64,000 bases of DNA, taken from positions 31,522-95,521 of the forward strand of contig JAOAHE010000001.1 of assembly GCA_026415415.1 (NCBI GenBank). The letters are read 5' to 3'. This stretch comes from Thermodesulfovibrionales bacterium (GTDB lineage Bacteria > Nitrospirota > Thermodesulfovibrionia > Thermodesulfovibrionales > Dissulfurispiraceae). Every line of letters begins with the position of its first letter. The stretch's first letter is position 1. Under the pieces are notes generated by a model. The model was given only the letters and a program-made list of their open reading frames with translations, did not search any database and was not told where the DNA came from. Below are positions 53,876 through 64,000 of the stretch, piece after piece. The position numbers were made by a program, and so were the translations under genes.

Positions 53876-54353
53876 TTACTGATCTCTTGATAAAAGCAAA
53901 ATGAAATAAAAAATTTCCAAAAAGTGTTATTTTATTGCTTTACGGAGAAAAATTTCAATCACACTATATTATCCCACATCTTTTGATAGAAAAAAAAAGC
54001 GATGAAATGGGAAATGGTTTTGAGTAGTTTCTTTATTCAAAAGACTTACTTCATGCTTCATTCAAAGAAAGGCAAGGATGCCTTCTGAGAATGATTGAAA
54101 ATCCTTTACACTCCCCTACAAAAATTTCCATCTTTTTGGATACTATACTAACAAAACATAGGTTCTTTTGAAAAGTAAAAAAAATTATAAACCCCTTAGA
54201 CAAAAAATTAAAATATCAAATAAAATAAAAGAATCATAAGCGATATCTTTGATCACTTAATGAGTAAATTAAAAAATTCACTCTAAATAATAAATTGTGT
54301 ATTAAGAAGTAAAAACTTTTGTCATAAATTAAATAAGGTCAAGCCTTCAAAGC
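53876..54353 (-). other. Region upstream of the malic enzyme operon, no gene seen
   Basis: 478 bp, AT-rich. I see no ORF, strong hairpin or recognised RNA. It should contain the promoter of the malic-enzyme/sdh operon. Confidence 0.6.
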
Positions 54354-55364
54354 CTATGGCATACCTATACCGCTTATTAATGCGTTACATCTTATACATC
54401 TGGAGTTTTTCATGAGAACTTTATTTATGGTAAAACCCTTTCTTTCAATTACAACTTCTTTACAAACAGGGCAAAAGGTATTTTCTCCTTCACTTCCATA
54501 AACATTACCTTCATAAACATACTTAAGCCCTAATTTAATACCTAATTCCCTGGCTTTCTTAAGGGTTTTATAAGGGGTTCTTGGTTGGTCAGTGAGTAAA
54601 TAGGTAGGATAAAACTGACTAACATGCCAAGGTATATTTTCATCAATAGACTTCAAGTAATTTACAACAAAACTCAAAAAATCCTCAGAGTCATTATAAG
54701 TAGGAATAATTAAAGTAGTAACCTCTACCCAAACGCCAAGATCTTTCATCAGTTTAATAGTCTCAAGTACAGGTTGTAATTTAGCACCTACAATCTTTCT
54801 ATAGAAATTGTCATCACCTTTAAGGTCTATATTGTTTGCATCAAGATAAGGTGCAATAGCTCTTATTGCCTCTTCAGAAGTATAGCCGTTACTTACAAAA
54901 ACATTTTTTATACCCCTCTCATGAGCAAGTTTTGCACAATCATAGGCAAATTCCATAAATATAGTAGGCTCTGTATAAGTATATGATATGCTTTGGCAGC
55001 CATACTTTTCTGCTTCTAAGACAACCTCCTCAGGTGTCATATCCTCACCAGGGATTGAATCGTAAAATTCCTCAAACTGAGATATCTGATAATTCTGACA
55101 ATGTTTACACTTGAAATTACATCCAACAGTAGCAATTGAATAAGATTTTGAGCCAGGGAAAAAATGAAAAAGAGGTTTTTTTTCAATCGGATCAATATGT
55201 TTTGCAATAACCTTTCCATAAACAAGACTATATAAAGTACCTTCTCTATTCTCTCTAACTGAACATATCCCTCTCTTACCAGAAGAGATTACACAACCAT
55301 GAGCACATAGGTAACACTTTACCTTTAAATCATCAAGTTTTTCATAAAACCTTGCTTCTTTCAT
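54354..55364 (-). CDS. amrS: AmmeMemoRadiSam-type radical SAM protein (AmrS/PflA-like)
   Basis: 336-aa radical SAM enzyme. The [4Fe-4S]-SAM motif CNFKCKHC uses C82, C86 and C89. An N-terminal cysteine group (C17, C20, C24, C34) and a C-terminal pair of CxxC motifs (CPVC, CIRC) add further metal sites, typical of AmrS. YTYTEPTIFMEFA and DLKGDDNFYRKIVGA are family segments. The usual partners AMMECR1 and MEMO are not in the window. Function of the family is unknown. Has AGGAG upstream; follows the DUF2934 gene by 6 bp. Confidence 0.9.
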   Translation of the reverse strand: MKEARFYEKLDDLKVKCYLCAHGCVISSGKRGICSVRENREGTLYSLVYGKVIAKHIDPIEKKPLFHFFPGSKSYSIATVGCNFKCKHCQNYQISQFEEFYDSIPGEDMTPEEVVLEAEKYGCQSISYTYTEPTIFMEFAYDCAKLAHERGIKNVFVSNGYTSEEAIRAIAPYLDANNIDLKGDDNFYRKIVGAKLQPVLETIKLMKDLGVWVEVTTLIIPTYNDSEDFLSFVVNYLKSIDENIPWHVSQFYPTYLLTDQPRTPYKTLKKARELGIKLGLKYVYEGNVYGSEGENTFCPVCKEVVIERKGFTINKVLMKNSRCIRCNALISGIGMP

Positions 55365-55370
55365 AAACTC

Positions 55371-55634
55371 CTATTTATTGCTCTTATTTTTTAAATTTTT
55401 TGCTTGAGTTTTACGTTTTACTGTCTCACTTTTAGCTTTCTCTGTAGATTTCTTAACAGAAGCTGATGTTTTTTTTGTTTTTGTATCTTTATCCTTTGAT
55501 ACATCCTTAACTGAATATCTTTCCAATACTAATCTTTCTGCCTCAAGCCAGTTATCCAAATCCCTACCTTCTATACAGCCACTTTTAACATAAATTTCAT
55601 AAGCCAATTTACTTATCTCTTCTTTTAAATCCAT
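55371..55634 (-). CDS. DUF2934-domain small basic protein
   Basis: 87 aa. The N-terminal half (residues about 5-40) matches DUF2934: ISKLAYEIYVKSGCIEGRDLDNWLEAERLV. The C-terminal half is a lysine/threonine-rich tail with repeated KK and KS groups, suggestive of nucleic acid binding or disorder. Function unknown. Ribosome site GGAGG precedes the start. Probably co-transcribed with amrS. Confidence 0.8.
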   Translation of the reverse strand: MDLKEEISKLAYEIYVKSGCIEGRDLDNWLEAERLVLERYSVKDVSKDKDTKTKKTSASVKKSTEKAKSETVKRKTQAKNLKNKSNK

Positions 55635-56041
55635 TTATTCCCCTCCTCTGTAAGATTTTTAAGTTTAGATATTTAATTATAATTAAAATTGTTGAAATAA
55701 AAAACTTTCAAGGGTATTATAAGATTAATTATATCACAAACTCATCAAAAGCTTTTAAAACTGCCTTTATCATCAATTAGCTAAATTAAAACACAGACCA
55801 TAAATTTTAAAAAATAAAATGTTGAATTTATAAATCCAAAAAAATTAATATTTAGATACGATAACTTAAAAATTCTTATGATAACTTTTATGTAAAAACA
55901 ACGAAGTAAAATATCATCCGTCATTGAAAAAAAACTTAAAAAATTAACTAAAATAATGTATGAGAGATGAACAAGTTTTATGTACAATAAAAGATTTGCT
56001 TAGATGCTGAGACATAACAGGAACCTAAACGGAGGCAAAAG
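55635..56041. other. Divergent intergenic region, no gene seen
   Basis: 407 bp between the DUF2934 gene (minus) and the BON lipoprotein (plus), very AT-rich. No ORF with a ribosome site and no recognised RNA; presumably divergent promoters. Confidence 0.6.
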
Positions 56042-56344
56042 ATGAAAAAAATTTTTATTTTAATTCTTACATCTCTTTTTCTAATTAGTTGTTCCACCTT
56101 AACAGGTAGAACACTTGGAGAACATATTGATGATGCAACAATAACTTCTGTAATAAACGCAAAAATTATAGAAGATCCAGAGCTAAACTATTTTAAGATC
56201 AACGTTGATACCACAAAAGGACATGTTCTTCTCTCTGGGTTTGTAGGAAGCAAAAAAGCTGAAGATAGACTTATTGAGATGATTAAAACCGTAAGAGGGG
56301 TTAAATCAGTTACCAGTCATCTTAAGATAGAGACAAGAAAATAA
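56042..56344 (+). CDS. BON-domain lipoprotein (OsmY/YraP-like)
   Basis: 100 aa with a lipobox LISC ending at C17. Residues about 32-98 form one BON domain: DATITSVINAKIIED, then INVDTTKGHVLLSGFVGS and AEDRLIEMIKTVRGVKSVTSHL. BON domains bind phospholipid or other ligands; one-domain lipoproteins are common periplasmic stress proteins. AGGAGG-like CGGAGG lies 6-7 nt upstream. Single-gene unit, convergent with thyX. Confidence 0.9.
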   Translation: MKKIFILILTSLFLISCSTLTGRTLGEHIDDATITSVINAKIIEDPELNYFKINVDTTKGHVLLSGFVGSKKAEDRLIEMIKTVRGVKSVTSHLKIETRK

Positions 56345-56365
56345 AACTTTGCTTAATTAGATTCA

Positions 56366-57103
56366 TTAACTCTCCTCTTTTAGTCCATATTTTTTCCGTA
56401 CTTCTATGGCTTTACCACAACTATAATCACCTTCAGGGCATGGTCCGTGCAGACAGGCAGGACCTGCTTTTGCAAATATAGTAGGAGCAATCCCTTTGAC
56501 GAGAAAAAGCATAGCCTCTGCCATCTCTCTTATCTCCCATTGTGCCCTATTACAACACCTTTGTCTAAAAAAATGCACTAACTCTCTTGCATTCATTGTA
56601 ACGATTATCTTCGTCTCTGTAGCATTTGGAAGAACAAACCTTGCATCTTGATTAGCGACCTCTCCTTTGAAACCTTTTGTATTTAGTTTAGTGACTAAAT
56701 AATTATATGCCTCTTGAGCTTGGGCCATAAAATTAATGAAATATTCTTTTAACTCTGGGTCGGAAAAAATCAAAGGAGGTATAATATAATCAAAACCTGA
56801 CATCTCACTAACATATCTTTGTGACTGTTGACTATAGGATGCTATTCTATGTCTGACAAGTTGGTGAGAACAAGCTCTTGATATTCCCTCAATACCAAAG
56901 GTAAAAGAGACATGCTCTATTGGGCTTAGATGCCCCTTTTTTACTAACCTTTCTATGAATAATCCTTGATCCTCTTTACTAATCCTCTGTTTCAAAGAGT
57001 TTATGTCAGCAGCACTATAACAAAGCTTTGCAGCCATTGCTACAGTCTCTTCTGGTTCAGGTGTGTATTTTAGTAAAACTACCTTCAACTTAGCCTGCGG
57101 CAT
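56366..57103 (-). CDS. thyX: FAD-dependent thymidylate synthase ThyX
   Basis: 245 aa. The ThyX motif RHRIASYSQQSQRY (R-H-R-x7-S) is complete. It makes dTMP from dUMP using methylene-tetrahydrofolate and NADPH without folate oxidation. QDARFVLPNAT, ARELVHFFRQRCCNRAQWEIR are family segments. ATG 57103 has AGAGG upstream. Presence suggests the organism lacks or does not need ThyA, and dihydrofolate reductase may be dispensable, which would be testable in the rest of the genome. Confidence 0.96.
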   Translation of the reverse strand: MPQAKLKVVLLKYTPEPEETVAMAAKLCYSAADINSLKQRISKEDQGLFIERLVKKGHLSPIEHVSFTFGIEGISRACSHQLVRHRIASYSQQSQRYVSEMSGFDYIIPPLIFSDPELKEYFINFMAQAQEAYNYLVTKLNTKGFKGEVANQDARFVLPNATETKIIVTMNARELVHFFRQRCCNRAQWEIREMAEAMLFLVKGIAPTIFAKAGPACLHGPCPEGDYSCGKAIEVRKKYGLKEES

Positions 57104-57118
57104 ATCTTTAACCTCTAA

Positions 57119-58237
57119 TCATGATTTCCCCATAATTTGAACATACTGGGCTATTCCATTTCTAGTTATTAAACCGACTATCTTTTTATCATCTCTAACT
57201 ATTAACCTGCCTGCATCTTCATTTATCATTAACTCTAAAGCTTTAATAGCAGGGTCTTCCATTGAGATCTCAAGTCTTTGTTCATGAGGTCTGTAAATAT
57301 CTTCTACCTTTAGCTCGCTCCACTTTTCTCTTGGGACATCTTTTACCTCCTTTAAAGTAACAAAACCATAAACATTACCATTACTCATAACAGGGAAACC
57401 ACCAAATCCATATCTAAGAAAATATTCGTAAACAGCTTCTTCAACAGTTATTTCAGGAGACATGAAAATTATGTCTCTAACCATTATATCTTTAACCTTA
57501 ACTCCACTAAGAGTCTCCTGCAAACTCGCTTGTTGGTAACTTGATTGAGCAGCACTATATAAAAACCAGCCAAGAATCATTAGCCACAAGCCATTAGCAA
57601 ACCCAGCAAACACTAAAACCAACCCGACCAATATAAAAAAGAAGGCTACTTTCTGACCATAATTTGAAGCTTTACGAGTAGCATGGAAAAAATCACCTGT
57701 CCTATTCCACAAATAGGCTCTTATAATCCTTCCACCATCCATCGGAAAGCCAGGTATTAAATTAAATACACCAAGAATAAAATTTACACGAGACAGATAT
57801 TGGAAAAAAGCCTTCAAAATTTGATTTTCTAAAAGCTGGTAAGCAGCAAGAAAGACAAAAGCTAAGAAAAAACTGGTAAGAGGACCTGCAAGGGCTATTT
57901 TTACCTCAGCACTTGGCTGGTTTGGCTCACCTCTCATCTGAGCTACACCACCAAAAATAAAGAGTGTTATATTAACAATGGATAAATTATATCTTATCGC
58001 CACAAAAGAATGAGCAAGCTCATGTAACATTACTGATAAAAAAAGTATAAAAGAAGCTATAATACCAGTTACCCAATAAGTGGCCATTGGCAAACGTGGA
58101 GCTGCATCGGGAAAGTAAAAAGTTGAAAGTGACCAGGAAATAATACCAAATATTATTAGCCAAGAGAAATGTACTCTTATAGGGATTCCTGATATTGATG
58201 CTACTTTTAATGAGCCGGCTCTTAAAAAACCTTCCAT
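57119..58237 (-). CDS. Site-2 protease family M50 metalloprotease with CBS domains
   Basis: 372 aa. Six or so membrane helices with the zinc motif HELAH (residues about 67-71) and the late FPMDGGR motif, both typical of intramembrane M50 proteases. Residues about 245-370 hold a CBS pair (VKDIMVRDIIFMSPEITVEE and QRLEISMEDPAIKAL). CBS pairs probably regulate the protease by adenylate or similar ligands. Substrate unknown. Lies 15 bp before thyX on the same strand. Confidence 0.93.
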   Translation of the reverse strand: MEGFLRAGSLKVASISGIPIRVHFSWLIIFGIISWSLSTFYFPDAAPRLPMATYWVTGIIASFILFLSVMLHELAHSFVAIRYNLSIVNITLFIFGGVAQMRGEPNQPSAEVKIALAGPLTSFFLAFVFLAAYQLLENQILKAFFQYLSRVNFILGVFNLIPGFPMDGGRIIRAYLWNRTGDFFHATRKASNYGQKVAFFFILVGLVLVFAGFANGLWLMILGWFLYSAAQSSYQQASLQETLSGVKVKDIMVRDIIFMSPEITVEEAVYEYFLRYGFGGFPVMSNGNVYGFVTLKEVKDVPREKWSELKVEDIYRPHEQRLEISMEDPAIKALELMINEDAGRLIVRDDKKIVGLITRNGIAQYVQIMGKS

Positions 58238-58268
58238 AGTCTTTTAAAGGAAATCACAAAAAGATCAG

Positions 58269-58853
58269 CTAAAGACTGCCCTTTGTAGAGGGGATATCAA
58301 ATCTTTTAGGATTTACTCTCACAGCATTTGACAAAGCTCTACCGAAAGCCTTGAAAATAGACTCAAAAATGTGATGAATATCCCTGCCATATCTTAAATT
58401 TATGTGGATATTTATCAAAGAATGATTGCTAAAGGCTCTGAAGAAATCCTCAAACAAAGACATCTCCAGTCCTCTTAAGTTTTTCTTTGCAGCTGATACC
58501 CTATAGACTAAGTATGGTCTTCCGCTTATATCTATCACTACTTGAGCAAGACTTTCATCCATAGGTATAGTTGCCTCAGCATATCTATTAATTCCCTTCT
58601 TATCCCCTAAGGCTTTCTTAACTGCCTCACCAAGAGTAATCCCTAAGTCTTCCATTAAGTGGTGATAATCAATATTAATGTCACCAGTAGCTTTTATTCT
58701 GAGGTCAAAAGAGCCATGAAAGGAAAATAAACTCAACATGTGATCCAAAAAAGGTATAGATGTATCGATACTGTGGTCACCACTGCCATCTAAGTTTAAA
58801 TCAATAGAGATATCAGTCTCTTTAGTTTTTCTATGCAAACTAACCTTTCTCAT
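58269..58853 (-). CDS. hisB: Imidazoleglycerol-phosphate dehydratase
   Basis: 194-aa enzyme of histidine biosynthesis. Manganese-binding histidine motifs: DHMLSLFSFHGSFD, DYHHLMEDLGITLGEA, and at the end HHIFESIFKAFGRAL. This is the monofunctional form without the N-terminal phosphatase. The start overlaps hisC by 4 bp. The other his genes are not in the window. Confidence 0.97.
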   Translation of the reverse strand: MRKVSLHRKTKETDISIDLNLDGSGDHSIDTSIPFLDHMLSLFSFHGSFDLRIKATGDINIDYHHLMEDLGITLGEAVKKALGDKKGINRYAEATIPMDESLAQVVIDISGRPYLVYRVSAAKKNLRGLEMSLFEDFFRAFSNHSLINIHINLRYGRDIHHIFESIFKAFGRALSNAVRVNPKRFDIPSTKGSL

Positions 58854-59935
58854 TTCTTTCCAATCTTATCATTTTTATGCTTAAGCCTCAATGAAACTTT
58901 TAGTTCTTCTAAAAATAGGCTATTTTCCTCCTCTGTTCCTATAGTTACTCTCAAAGCATCATCAACCACTTTATTCATATTTCTTATTAAAACACCTCTT
59001 TTAAGAAGTGCTTTGTACACTAAGTCAGAGTTTTTTATCTTAAACAAGATAAAATTCGCCTCTGAGGGATAAGGTTCAACATCTCTTAAATCACAGAGTT
59101 CTCTGAAGACCCTATGTCTCTCTTTTATAACTAATTTAATATAATAGTTTATTGTCTTTTTATTTTTAATACTTTCAATAGCGATTGCTTGTGATATGGA
59201 ATTTACATTATAAGGCAGTCTCGTTTTATTAACCTCGGTAATTAAGTCTTTATGTCCAATCAAGAAACCCACCCTTATCGCAGCCAGTCCAATCTTACTG
59301 AAAGTCCTTAAAATAGCAATGTTTGGGTAATCTTTTAAAAAGTTTATAAAACTCGTTTGTTTTGAATAGGGCTGATATGCTTCATCAATTATTACTATAT
59401 TAGAAGTGGCTTCTATTATTTGAAAAATCTTATCTTGAGAAAAACAGTTACCTGTTGGGTTATTAGGAGTACTCAAAAAGATTAACTTAGGGTTAAGATG
59501 TTTAATAGTATTCAGAAACTCCTCTAAATTGAGATCAAAGTCTTTATCAAGAGGAATAGCGAGGCAATCTTGTCCCAGTATTTGAGAGGTTATACCGTAC
59601 ATTACAAAAGTAGGCACAGGATATACCACAGGACCTCCAAAAGTAGATATTAAGTAATTGATTATCTCATCAGATCCATTTCCAAGTAAGATATTATGTG
59701 GACTAACCCTTAGATCTTTTGCTAAAGCTCTCTTTAAATCCTCAGCTTCAGGGTTGGGATAGCGATTTAAAGATGAAAAAATTTCCTTTCTTGAAAGAAT
59801 AAGATCTAAAGGAAGAGGACAGTAAGGACTTTCATTTGCATCTAATTTTACTTTGCAAGGTATCTCCTTTGCCAAATATGCCTGAAGGTTTTTTATATTG
59901 TCTCTTGCTATATTGCTAAAATTAATATCCCGCAT
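58850..59935 (-). CDS. hisC: Histidinol-phosphate aminotransferase
   Basis: 361-aa PLP enzyme of histidine biosynthesis. LDANESPYCPLP begins the family pattern, GNGSDEIIN binds cofactor, STPNNPTGN follows, and the PLP lysine is in RTFSKIGLAAIRVGFLIG. Precedes hisB with a 4-bp overlap. No clear ribosome site is visible at the ATG. The 279 bp upstream (59936-60214) hold no gene I can support. Confidence 0.96.
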   Translation of the reverse strand: MRDINFSNIARDNIKNLQAYLAKEIPCKVKLDANESPYCPLPLDLILSRKEIFSSLNRYPNPEAEDLKRALAKDLRVSPHNILLGNGSDEIINYLISTFGGPVVYPVPTFVMYGITSQILGQDCLAIPLDKDFDLNLEEFLNTIKHLNPKLIFLSTPNNPTGNCFSQDKIFQIIEATSNIVIIDEAYQPYSKQTSFINFLKDYPNIAILRTFSKIGLAAIRVGFLIGHKDLITEVNKTRLPYNVNSISQAIAIESIKNKKTINYYIKLVIKERHRVFRELCDLRDVEPYPSEANFILFKIKNSDLVYKALLKRGVLIRNMNKVVDDALRVTIGTEEENSLFLEELKVSLRLKHKNDKIGKK

Positions 59936-60214
59936 ATTGTATCGTTTATAATAATTTTAGAAGAAAATATTGTCAATATTTTCAAAGGAAGTCTTAATAA
60001 TAAGAAAGGATTTGCTGAGCCGGATTGTATAGTTTTTCCTCATTTTACTGAGAATTTTACTTTATTGTGAAATTTCTATCATATACTTAGCAAATCTAAT
60101 AATAAGACACTAAAAAGCAATCCCCTCTATTAATAAAGCTTTTAATTTTTCTTGCCTTCAGCTTTAGGATAAAAATCCTCTTAAACAGAAAAGAAACAAA
60201 TGATGTTTACAAAA

Positions 60215-62343
<2,129 letters not shown>

Positions 62344-62426
62344 CTAAATAAAAATAAAAGCCATTTTTATTATAACTAAATTATTACTCTTTAGTTAACA
62401 TGCTTTATTACTCCATAATTAATCAA

Positions 62427-62463
62427 AAAGAGGACAGCCTGCCTTAAACAAACCGTCCTCTTT
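62427..62463 (-). terminator. Intrinsic terminator of rplU-rpmA
   Basis: AAAGAGGAC and GTCCTCTTT form a perfect 9-bp stem around a 19-nt loop, 33 bp after rpmA. On the minus strand it is followed by TTTTTGATT. It separates rplU-rpmA from obg-proB. Confidence 0.85.
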
Positions 62464-62495
62464 GAAAAATAAATATATTAATTAGAAGAGATACT

Positions 62496-62756
62496 TTAAA
62501 CTTCTATAGGATAAACACTTACTTTTGTGCGAATCTTGTCTTTTCTCTCAAACTTAACAATACCATCAATTAAGGCAAAAAGGGTATCATCAGAGCCCTT
62601 GCCTACATTTGTTCCAGGATGAAACTTTGTACCTCTCTGTCTAACAAGTATATTACCTGCTTTAACAAACTGTCCACCAAATCTCTTTACTCCGAGCCTT
62701 TGACTGGCACTGTCTCTTCCATTTTTAGAACTTCCGACCCCTTTTTTATGTGCCAT
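62496..62756 (-). CDS. rpmA: 50S ribosomal protein L27
   Basis: 86 aa. Starts [28 protein letters not shown], the conserved N-terminus that reaches the peptidyl transferase centre; no Firmicutes-style N-terminal extension that needs cleavage. IRQRGT and [16 protein letters not shown] follow. 2 bp after rplU. Confidence 0.97.
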   Translation of the reverse strand: MAHKKGVGSSKNGRDSASQRLGVKRFGGQFVKAGNILVRQRGTKFHPGTNVGKGSDDTLFALIDGIVKFERKDKIRTKVSVYPIEV

Positions 62757-62758
62757 CT

Positions 62759-63073
62759 CTAACCTCCAATTATTTCCTTAATTCTAACTACTTTATATGG
62801 CTGCCTATGGCCTTTTAGTCTTCTGCAGGCTTTTTTAGGAGCAGGTCCTAAAACCATAACTTTTGGTGCTTTTCCTTCTTTTATGATCTCAGCTTTTACT
62901 GAGGCACCTTCTATGAAAGGCTCGCCAAATAAAGTCTTGCCATCCTTTGAGATCATCAAAACTTTATTAAAAACTATCTCAGAATTTAGTTCTCCTTTTA
63001 TTTTTTCTACACTCACTTGATCTCCTGTTGTAACTTTAAGTTGCTTGCCACCTGCCTCTATTAGAGCATACAT
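62759..63073 (-). CDS. rplU: 50S ribosomal protein L21
   Basis: 104 aa from ATG 63073, which is preceded by TGGAGGTGA; upstream in-frame codons to 63127 would add a hydrophobic stretch that is not part of L21. [14 protein letters not shown] is the conserved start, and [15 protein letters not shown] the typical end. No ysxB-like gene lies between it and rpmA. Confidence 0.96.
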   Translation of the reverse strand: MYALIEAGGKQLKVTTGDQVSVEKIKGELNSEIVFNKVLMISKDGKTLFGEPFIEGASVKAEIIKEGKAPKVMVLGPAPKKACRRLKGHRQPYKVVRIKEIIGG

Positions 63074-63365
63074 ATAAAAAATCACCTCCAACATTAAGTA
63101 AGTATATAATCTATCTAAAAATCTCATAAAAAGTCAATTTAAGTGTATAACCCAAATTTGCCGATAGAAGTTTTAAAATTTAAAAAATATCTCATTCTCT
63201 GCTTCTTTTAGGCATTTAGAAAGATTAAAAAGTATATCTTTATCTCCCTAAAGAGGCTTTTTATCCCTGTTAATCTTTTTTCCCCTCAATATTTGTCCTT
63301 TTTCAGCCTTAAGAAAAAAACACTACCCCTTCTGTCTATTAGTCTTTTAGGTCAGTGTATGTCTT

Positions 63366-64000
63366 TTATACTGCTAATTCACCACACCTTAGCCTTACTC
63401 CCTTGTAAAGTATAAATTTCTCTATATCTGCATATATCTTAAGGCAGAGCTTCCTTGCATGCCTTATTACCTTGCCTGCTACTTCATAAAATAACCACCT
63501 CATGCTCTGTATTGTCTTCGTCCTCAATTCCTCTGGCAGTATAAAATGCTTCATCATGATAAATGTGTTATAGGCAAGCACTCCCAGAGAAAACCAGAAG
63601 CTGTTTGCTCCAAAATCCCCTGTCGGCATATACTCCATCCCAAATCCATTCTTTAATTCCTTTATCACATTCTCTATCTCCCCTCTCTCATTGTATCTCC
63701 ATACCACTTTTTCTGCTGATATTTCAAGGTCAGTGGCTATGCAGTGGTAATTATATCCATCACTGAATAAATCTCCTTGCTTGTCCTTCCACCTTAACAC
63801 TATCAGCCTAAAGCTAAAACTTAGCTTGTTCATTGTATGTATTGTCTCTCCTATCTCCCTGTCTGTTAATACCCCTTCACTGTCCCTGAAAGGCTTCCAC
63901 TCCTTTGTCGCCTTTATTGCTTCCTTAACTGCTGCATCTTTGTCTACTGCTATGCTAAATGTCGTCCCCTCTCTCCTTAATTCCTCCATTACATCTGCTC
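63366..64000 (-). mobile_element. IS1380-type transposase, C-terminal part, cut by the window edge
   Basis: The open frame continues past 64000; at least 211 codons are visible. The C-terminal half of an IS1380/IS4-like DDE transposase is seen: VVWRYNERGEIENVIKELKNGFG has the Y-N-x-R-G...E-x3-K-E pattern with the catalytic glutamate, and MPTGDFGANSFWFSLGVLAYN follows. It lies beyond rplU with 240 bp of sequence in between in which the IS end should lie; I could not define the terminal inverted repeat. Whether it is intact is not known. Confidence 0.8.

Noticed and set aside
63128..63365. Terminal inverted repeat of the IS1380-type element
   Set aside because: No clear end can be defined without the other terminus, which is outside the window.

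Overview
The window is about 64 kb of AT-rich bacterial DNA, almost fully coding, with short intergenic regions and strong GGAGG ribosome binding sites. It carries a complete dissimilatory sulfate reduction core other than the sulfite reductase: sat, aprB, aprA and qmoABC. A membrane pyrophosphatase and an adenylate kinase lie beside it, and these pull the energetically poor ATP sulfurylase reaction forward. Together with the low GC content, type IV pilins, a type-B succinate dehydrogenase/fumarate reductase and an Mrp/Mbh-like antiporter cluster, this points to an anaerobic sulfate reducer. A Thermodesulfovibrio-like member of the Nitrospirota is the best guess. That is an inference from gene content, because there is no rRNA in the window.

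Layout. 1-3.3 kb (minus): DUF255 thioredoxin-fold protein (partial), queC, plsY, pgsA and a KdsC-type phosphatase. 3.3-7.6 kb (plus): a GntR/HutC regulator with a clear promoter and a 13-bp inverted-repeat operator, then a CBS protein, an SLC13/DASS anion transporter (a sulfate uptake candidate) and a solitary PstS-like protein. 7.8-15.6 kb (plus): a 12-gene operon encoding an Mrp/Mbh-type cation/proton antiporter membrane arm with three MrpD/NuoL-like subunits and no hydrogenase or dehydrogenase subunits. 15.6-17.7 kb: two type IV pilins (minus), flanked by long direct repeats and preceded by a candidate sigma-54 promoter with two helically phased enhancer palindromes. 17.7-20.8 kb: OmpA-like lipoprotein (plus); prfA, DUF1385 and rpmE (minus).

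21-33.5 kb (minus): hppA, qmoCBA, aprAB, sat, adk and rdgB, the energy core. 33.6-36.5 kb (plus): an FMN-dependent alpha-hydroxy-acid dehydrogenase-like protein and an unrecognised secreted protein. 36.6-41.7 kb (minus): a GH18 chitinase preceded by a clear cyclic-di-GMP-I riboswitch, then a small exopolysaccharide-like operon (barrel-like protein, transglycosylase-like protein, GT2 synthase, lipoprotein deacetylase). 42.2-46 kb (plus): FIST sensor protein, hybrid histidine kinase and an unknown protein. 46-54 kb (minus): ACT-malic enzyme, sdhC-sdhA-sdhB, thrS, infC and rpmI. Both thrS and infC appear to start at AUA codons, and rplT is absent from its usual place. 54-63 kb: AmrS radical SAM protein, DUF2934, BON lipoprotein, thyX, M50 protease, hisBC, proB-obg and rpmA-rplU. 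The window ends inside an IS1380-type transposase.

The most notable signals beyond ordinary annotation are: (1) two adjacent AUA-initiated translation genes; (2) the c-di-GMP riboswitch over a chitinase next to a poly-GlcNAc-like operon; (3) a phased sigma-54/enhancer layout for pilins; (4) unoccupied strong Shine-Dalgarno sequences, resembling STAB-SD elements, in the leaders of hppA, aprBA and the anion-transporter operon; (5) a third antiporter subunit lacking the key TM7 lysine. I saw no CRISPR array, tRNA, rRNA or prophage.
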